Position numbers and translations under genes: made by a program
Assembly: GCA_016217585.1 (NCBI GenBank)
Contig: JACRHQ010000162.1
Span: 1 to 9,923 of the forward strand
Direction: 5' to 3'
DNA: 9,923 nucleotides
DNA from: Candidatus Omnitrophota bacterium
GTDB lineage: Bacteria; Omnitrophota; Gorgyraeia; Zapsychrales; Zapsychraceae
Shown here: one piece after another, positions 6,606 to 9,923 of the stretch
How the letters are laid out: each line of letters opens with the position of its first letter
Position numbering within the stretch: the stretch's first letter is position 1
Notes under the pieces: generated by a model
Told to the model about the DNA's origin: nothing
Databases searched by the model: none
Seen by the model: the letters and a program-made list of their open reading frames with translations, nothing else

Positions 6606-8372
6606 ATGAGGGATTATTCCAGGAAAATGCAAACGTTTGGGTTCCACAGGAGCGTAGCAATCCTGTTTTTTGTTGGCAGTGTCTTGTTGATCGCCGGGAC
6701 ACGGGCAGGCGCCGACGAGGTTGATACGACGAAGACCAATGAAGCGTACCTCGTCAAAGGAGAGTTGACAACCTTGAAGGCGGATGGCGTGACACGGTTG
6801 TCTCTCACCGACCCGGAGGTGGCGGACATTGTCAAAGCCGGCGAAACAGAAATTTTGATGGTTGGACAAAGCGCCGGACAAACGACGCTTTTTATCTGGG
6901 ATAAACAAGGCAAGCGGGCCGTTACGGTTTACGTGTTCAACCAGAGCCTGGATCTGGTCAAGGGGCGTATCGAAAAACTTTTTAAGGCGGCGGATATCAG
7001 CGAAGTCAAGCTTGAAATTGACGGTCAAGAGGGCAAGGTGGTGGCTTCCGGGTACATCCCGAAAGAAAAAAAGGAACGGTTTGATCAAATCATCGGCACA
7101 TTCAGCCAGGACGTCTTTAATCTGGTCAAAGACGAGGGAATCGACGATCTTATACAAATTGATGTGCAGATTACTGAATTGAGCACCACCCTTTCCAAAA
7201 GCCTTGGGATTAACTGGACGACGGGAACCGGGGATTCCTTGTCTTTCGCCTATCCGGAAACATTGCCCGGCACGGACGGTTCTCTCGGTGATCTTTTTAA
7301 AATAGGCGACTTTAACAGGACATCAGCCCTTTTGGCCACGGTGTCCGCGTTGATCGCCGAGGGCAAGGCGCGCGTTCTTTCGCAGCCCAAGCTTGTCGTC
7401 AAAAGCGGGGAGGAAGCCAGCTTTCTTGTCGGAGGCGTGATCCCTGTCCGGACAACAACGTCAACCCAGGCCGGCGGTACCCAGGAAAATGTTACGTTCA
7501 AATCGTATGGCATCAGCATGAACATCACTCCGGAAATCAAGAAAGAAAAGATTGATATAACGCTGAGTGTCCAGATTAGCGATGTGGACGCCTCAAACGC
7601 CGTCGGAGATGATGTGGCTTTTACAAAACGGAGCGCCCAGACGAAACTGTATATGGACGACGGCCAGACCATCGTGCTTGCCGGATTGATTAAGCAGAAC
7701 CGCAGCCAGGCGATTAATAAAATTCCGTTTCTGGGAGATATCCCGGTTGTCGGATTATTGTTCCGCAAAAGATCTCAGCCGACATCCGACCTGGACCAGG
7801 AGGTGGTCATTTCGTTGACGCCAATAGTGCTTGAAAAAAATCGTAGTGGAACGCCTCTTGCGTCGGTGCCGGCTTCTGCCCGGACTGATTTAGAACCCGC
7901 CGCTGCCCCGGAAGCCCAAGCAGCGCAAGAGCCGTCCGGCGGCGTTGAGGAGGTTGCCCCCATTTCCGAAGTCCAGGCCCCCTCTGCCCAGGAGTCAAAT
8001 CCAGCGGCTGTTCCTCAATCCACTTCTGCCGAAGCTGGTCCAGAACCCGCCGCCGTGCCTTTCCCCAAGGACATGAGTGAATATGCGCAGGCGGTGCAGC
8101 AAAAGATCGCCCAAGCGATCGTTTACCCGCAGGAGGCGGAACAGTCTGGGTTGGAGGGGACGGTCAAGCTGGGTCTTCTTATTTTAAATGACGGCACACT
8201 CGCCACGGCGATGGTGAGGGAATCTTCCGGATATGAAGTCTTTGATGATTATACGCTGAGCATAGTCAAGAAGCTTGCTCCTTATTCCAGCTTCCCGTCG
8301 GATGCCCATCTGCGGGAGCTGAATCTAACAATCCCCGTTGTTTACAGTTTGAAGAAAATTAATGAGCTGTAA
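6606..8372 (+). CDS. cpaC: CpaC/RcpA-like secretin with C-terminal TonB-like domain
   Basis: This 588-residue outer-membrane channel belongs to a Tad pilus. A signal peptide (hydrophobic 17-30, AGA cleavage motif at 34-36) is followed by the pilus-secretin N-terminal domain (about 47-112), a BON-like domain (about 114-175) and the secretin domain (about 183-410). Supporting blocks are IQIDVQITELS, KARVLSQPKLVVKSGEEASFLVGG, SYGISMNITPEI and GLLFRKRS. A Pro/Ala/Glu-rich linker (411-487) then leads to a TonB C-terminal-like domain (488-584) with the signatures YPQEAEQSGLEGTVKL, NDGTL, ESSGYEVFDD and IPVVYSL. Ordinary CpaC proteins stop after the secretin domain. The start is uncertain: ATG 6606 lacks a Shine-Dalgarno, while ATG 6627 has AGGA close upstream and still gives a full signal peptide. 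The 3' end overlaps the next gene by 11 bases. Confidence 0.92.
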   Translation: MRDYSRKMQTFGFHRSVAILFFVGSVLLIAGTRAGADEVDTTKTNEAYLVKGELTTLKADGVTRLSLTDPEVADIVKAGETEILMVGQSAGQTTLFIWDKQGKRAVTVYVFNQSLDLVKGRIEKLFKAADISEVKLEIDGQEGKVVASGYIPKEKKERFDQIIGTFSQDVFNLVKDEGIDDLIQIDVQITELSTTLSKSLGINWTTGTGDSLSFAYPETLPGTDGSLGDLFKIGDFNRTSALLATVSALIAEGKARVLSQPKLVVKSGEEASFLVGGVIPVRTTTSTQAGGTQENVTFKSYGISMNITPEIKKEKIDITLSVQISDVDASNAVGDDVAFTKRSAQTKLYMDDGQTIVLAGLIKQNRSQAINKIPFLGDIPVVGLLFRKRSQPTSDLDQEVVISLTPIVLEKNRSGTPLASVPASARTDLEPAAAPEAQAAQEPSGGVEEVAPISEVQAPSAQESNPAAVPQSTSAEAGPEPAAVPFPKDMSEYAQAVQQKIAQAIVYPQEAEQSGLEGTVKLGLLILNDGTLATAMVRESSGYEVFDDYTLSIVKKLAPYSSFPSDAHLRELNLTIPVVYSLKKINEL

Positions 8373-9923
8373 AACGATCACTGTTTTTAGCAGCAAGGGG
8401 GGGGTCGGGAAAACCCTGGTCGCTGTTAATCTGGCCACCGCCCTTGCTCTCGCCAGGCACAAGGTTCTCCTCATCGATTTTGATCTTCAGGCCGGCCAGG
8501 ATATGGCCCGCATGCTTAATCTGGCGCCTAACCGCGCCATCGTCGATCTCTTTCCTGTTTTGGAGAACTCCAGCGGCCCCGAAGTTATAGGCCAATACGT
8601 CGCCAAGCATTCCTGCGGGCTGGATTTCCTGCCTGTTGTAAACAACACCCGCCAGATCGGTCACGTCACGCCCGATAACGTCAAGCCGTTTTTTCAAAAG
8701 GCGATGGCCTCCTATGATTTTATCGTCGTTGACGCCGGCAAGGCCTTTACCGAAACCCTGATTACGGTGCTGGATTTCTCGAACCTTATCCTTCTGGTGG
8801 CGACGCCGGACATCCTGGCCGTCTACCAGGTCAAATGGTGCCTGGATGTCTTGCAGAGCCTGCAGTTTCCTCTGAAGATGGTGAAACTGATCCTTAACCG
8901 TTCCGAGAGCCGCGGCAGCGTCGCCTGGCAGGAGGTGCGCTCCGCCCTTCCTTGCGAAATTTTCAGCCACGTCCCTTCCGACGGAAAGGTGGTCGGGCTT
9001 GCCTTGAACCGGGGGGTCCCTTGCGTGCTGGACAGCCCCCGCAGCAGCGTGGCCGACGCCTTTATGAAGATGGCGCATATCCTCACCAAGGAGAATCTCT
9101 ATGTCCCGACGACGGACCTTGTCAGGATACGGACGGCCGACGGGATGGAGAAGCCGGGACGGTTCTGGGAGAAGTACGGCATTTCCCAGCAGATGATCCA
9201 GACCTCCGGCAAGCAGGCGTTCAGGGGGCCCGAGGAGGAGATTGCCGCGCTGAAGGCCAAGGTCCACGAAAAGCTGGTGGAGCGTCTGAACCTCGACGGA
9301 ATAACAACGGATATTTTTGACGACCCGCGGGCGATCCAGAAGTTGAAGAAAACGGCCGAGGAAGTCATCGGCAATCTCTTGATAGAAGAGGCCGGAGGCA
9401 AACTTGCTTCCCATGAAGAGCGGATGGCGCTCGTTAAAGACATCGTTAACGAGGCTTTGGGGCTCGGGCCGCTGGAGGATTTCCTGGCGGACCCCGAGGT
9501 GACGGACATTATGGTCAACAGCAAGGACGAGTTGTACGTGGAAAAAAGGGGGAAGCTGGTTCTGACCAACAAGAAGTTTGTCTCGGACTCCAAGATGCGC
9601 GCGATCATCGACCGCATCATCGCGCCCCTCGGCCGGCGCATCGACGAGTCCACCCCGATGGTGGACGCCCGCCTTCCCGACGGCTCCCGCATCAACGCCA
9701 TCATCCCGCCGCTGTCCCTGAAAGGGCCGATGATCACCATCCGCAAGTTTTCGCAGGAAAAGCTGGAAACCCAGGACCTTTTAACCAGGTACAACAGCTT
9801 GTCCCAGCCGATGGTTCATTTTTTACATGATTGTGTTTTAGGGCGTCAGAACATGATAGTTTCCGGCGGGACAGGGGCCGGGAAGACGACGCTTTTGAAC
9901 GTTTTGTCCGAGTTTATCCACGA
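8362..9923 (+). CDS. CpaE/TadZ-CpaF/TadA fusion ATPase, 3' end outside window
   Basis: One open frame of at least 520 codons carries two Tad ATPases. Residues 1-245 are a MinD-family domain like CpaE/TadZ: deviant Walker A SKGGVGKT (11-18), LLIDFD with Asp39/Asp41, and IVVDAG with Asp124 at the Walker B position. CpaE's usual N-terminal receiver-like domain is absent, as the P-loop begins at residue 11. Residues 246-290 form a linker. From about 293 the protein is CpaF/TadA-like, the hexameric ATPase powering pilus assembly: LKAKVHEKLVERLNLD, GLGPLEDFLADPEVTDIMVN, YVEKRGKL, GRRIDESTPMVDARLPDGSR and Walker A SGGTGAGKTT (501-510). Walker B and the histidine motifs lie off-window. The ATG overlaps the secretin's last codons by 11 bases; only weak GAAGAAA precedes it, suggesting coupled translation. 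Frame continuity was checked codon by codon between the two P-loops. Confidence 0.9.
   Translation, partial: MSCKTITVFSSKGGVGKTLVAVNLATALALARHKVLLIDFDLQAGQDMARMLNLAPNRAIVDLFPVLENSSGPEVIGQYVAKHSCGLDFLPVVNNTRQIGHVTPDNVKPFFQKAMASYDFIVVDAGKAFTETLITVLDFSNLILLVATPDILAVYQVKWCLDVLQSLQFPLKMVKLILNRSESRGSVAWQEVRSALPCEIFSHVPSDGKVVGLALNRGVPCVLDSPRSSVADAFMKMAHILTKENLYVPTTDLVRIRTADGMEKPGRFWEKYGISQQMIQTSGKQAFRGPEEEIAALKAKVHEKLVERLNLDGITTDIFDDPRAIQKLKKTAEEVIGNLLIEEAGGKLASHEERMALVKDIVNEALGLGPLEDFLADPEVTDIMVNSKDELYVEKRGKLVLTNKKFVSDSKMRAIIDRIIAPLGRRIDESTPMVDARLPDGSRINAIIPPLSLKGPMITIRKFSQEKLETQDLLTRYNSLSQPMVHFLHDCVLGRQNMIVSGGTGAGKTTLLNVLSEFIH

Noticed and set aside
8359..9414. Long reverse-strand ORF (351 codons) opposite the CpaE/CpaF gene
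   Set aside because: The forward frame has clear family motifs throughout. The reverse protein has no recognisable motif, and a long antisense frame is expected opposite GC-rich third positions.
9430..9453. Inverted repeat with 8-bp arms (CTCGTTAA / TTAACGAG) and an 8-nt loop
   Set aside because: It lies in the CpaF-like coding region where LVKDIVNE is a family-conserved stretch, so the symmetry is explained by codons. No operator context is present.

Overview
The window looks like chromosomal DNA from a moderately GC-rich, Gram-negative-type (diderm) bacterium. A secretin and a TonB-type domain imply an outer membrane. The gene style (short Flp-like pilin, unusual Tad/Cpa fusions, GT39-like membrane glycosyltransferase) would fit an uncultured lineage of the Omnitrophota/PVC type, but that placement is a guess from gene content. 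All supported genes are on the + strand and tightly packed. No rRNA, tRNA, CRISPR array or insertion sequence is visible.

Region 1 (1-4601) is a run of five genes with short gaps or overlaps. They are a GT39/ArnT-like integral membrane protein cut by the left edge, a D-2-hydroxyacid dehydrogenase, a nitrilase-superfamily (Nit/omega-amidase-like) C-N hydrolase, a 57-residue Flp-type prepilin (3424-3597), and an NAD-type malate dehydrogenase. The three enzymes could all act on 2-oxo acids. The pilin is the odd one out and points to the next region.

Region 2 (4602-4695) is an AT-rich intergenic stretch with a good sigma70-like promoter candidate and a strong Shine-Dalgarno ahead of a TTG start.

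Region 3 (4696-9923, open at the right edge) is a Tad/Cpa pilus assembly operon: a parvulin-type periplasmic foldase, a CpaB/RcpC-like protein, a CpaC/RcpA-like secretin, and a single ORF joining a CpaE/TadZ-like MinD-family ATPase to a CpaF/TadA-like secretion ATPase. Three features depart from the textbook machine. The secretin carries a Pro/Ala/Glu-rich linker and a TonB C-terminal-like domain. CpaE and CpaF are one uninterrupted reading frame, with CpaE lacking its usual receiver-like domain. CpaB seems to have a coiled coil where the SAF domain is expected. Together with the pilin 1.1 kb upstream, this suggests a rebuilt Tad-like pilus or secretion apparatus. The remaining parts (platform proteins TadB/TadC, prepilin peptidase, the rest of CpaF) would lie beyond the right edge.
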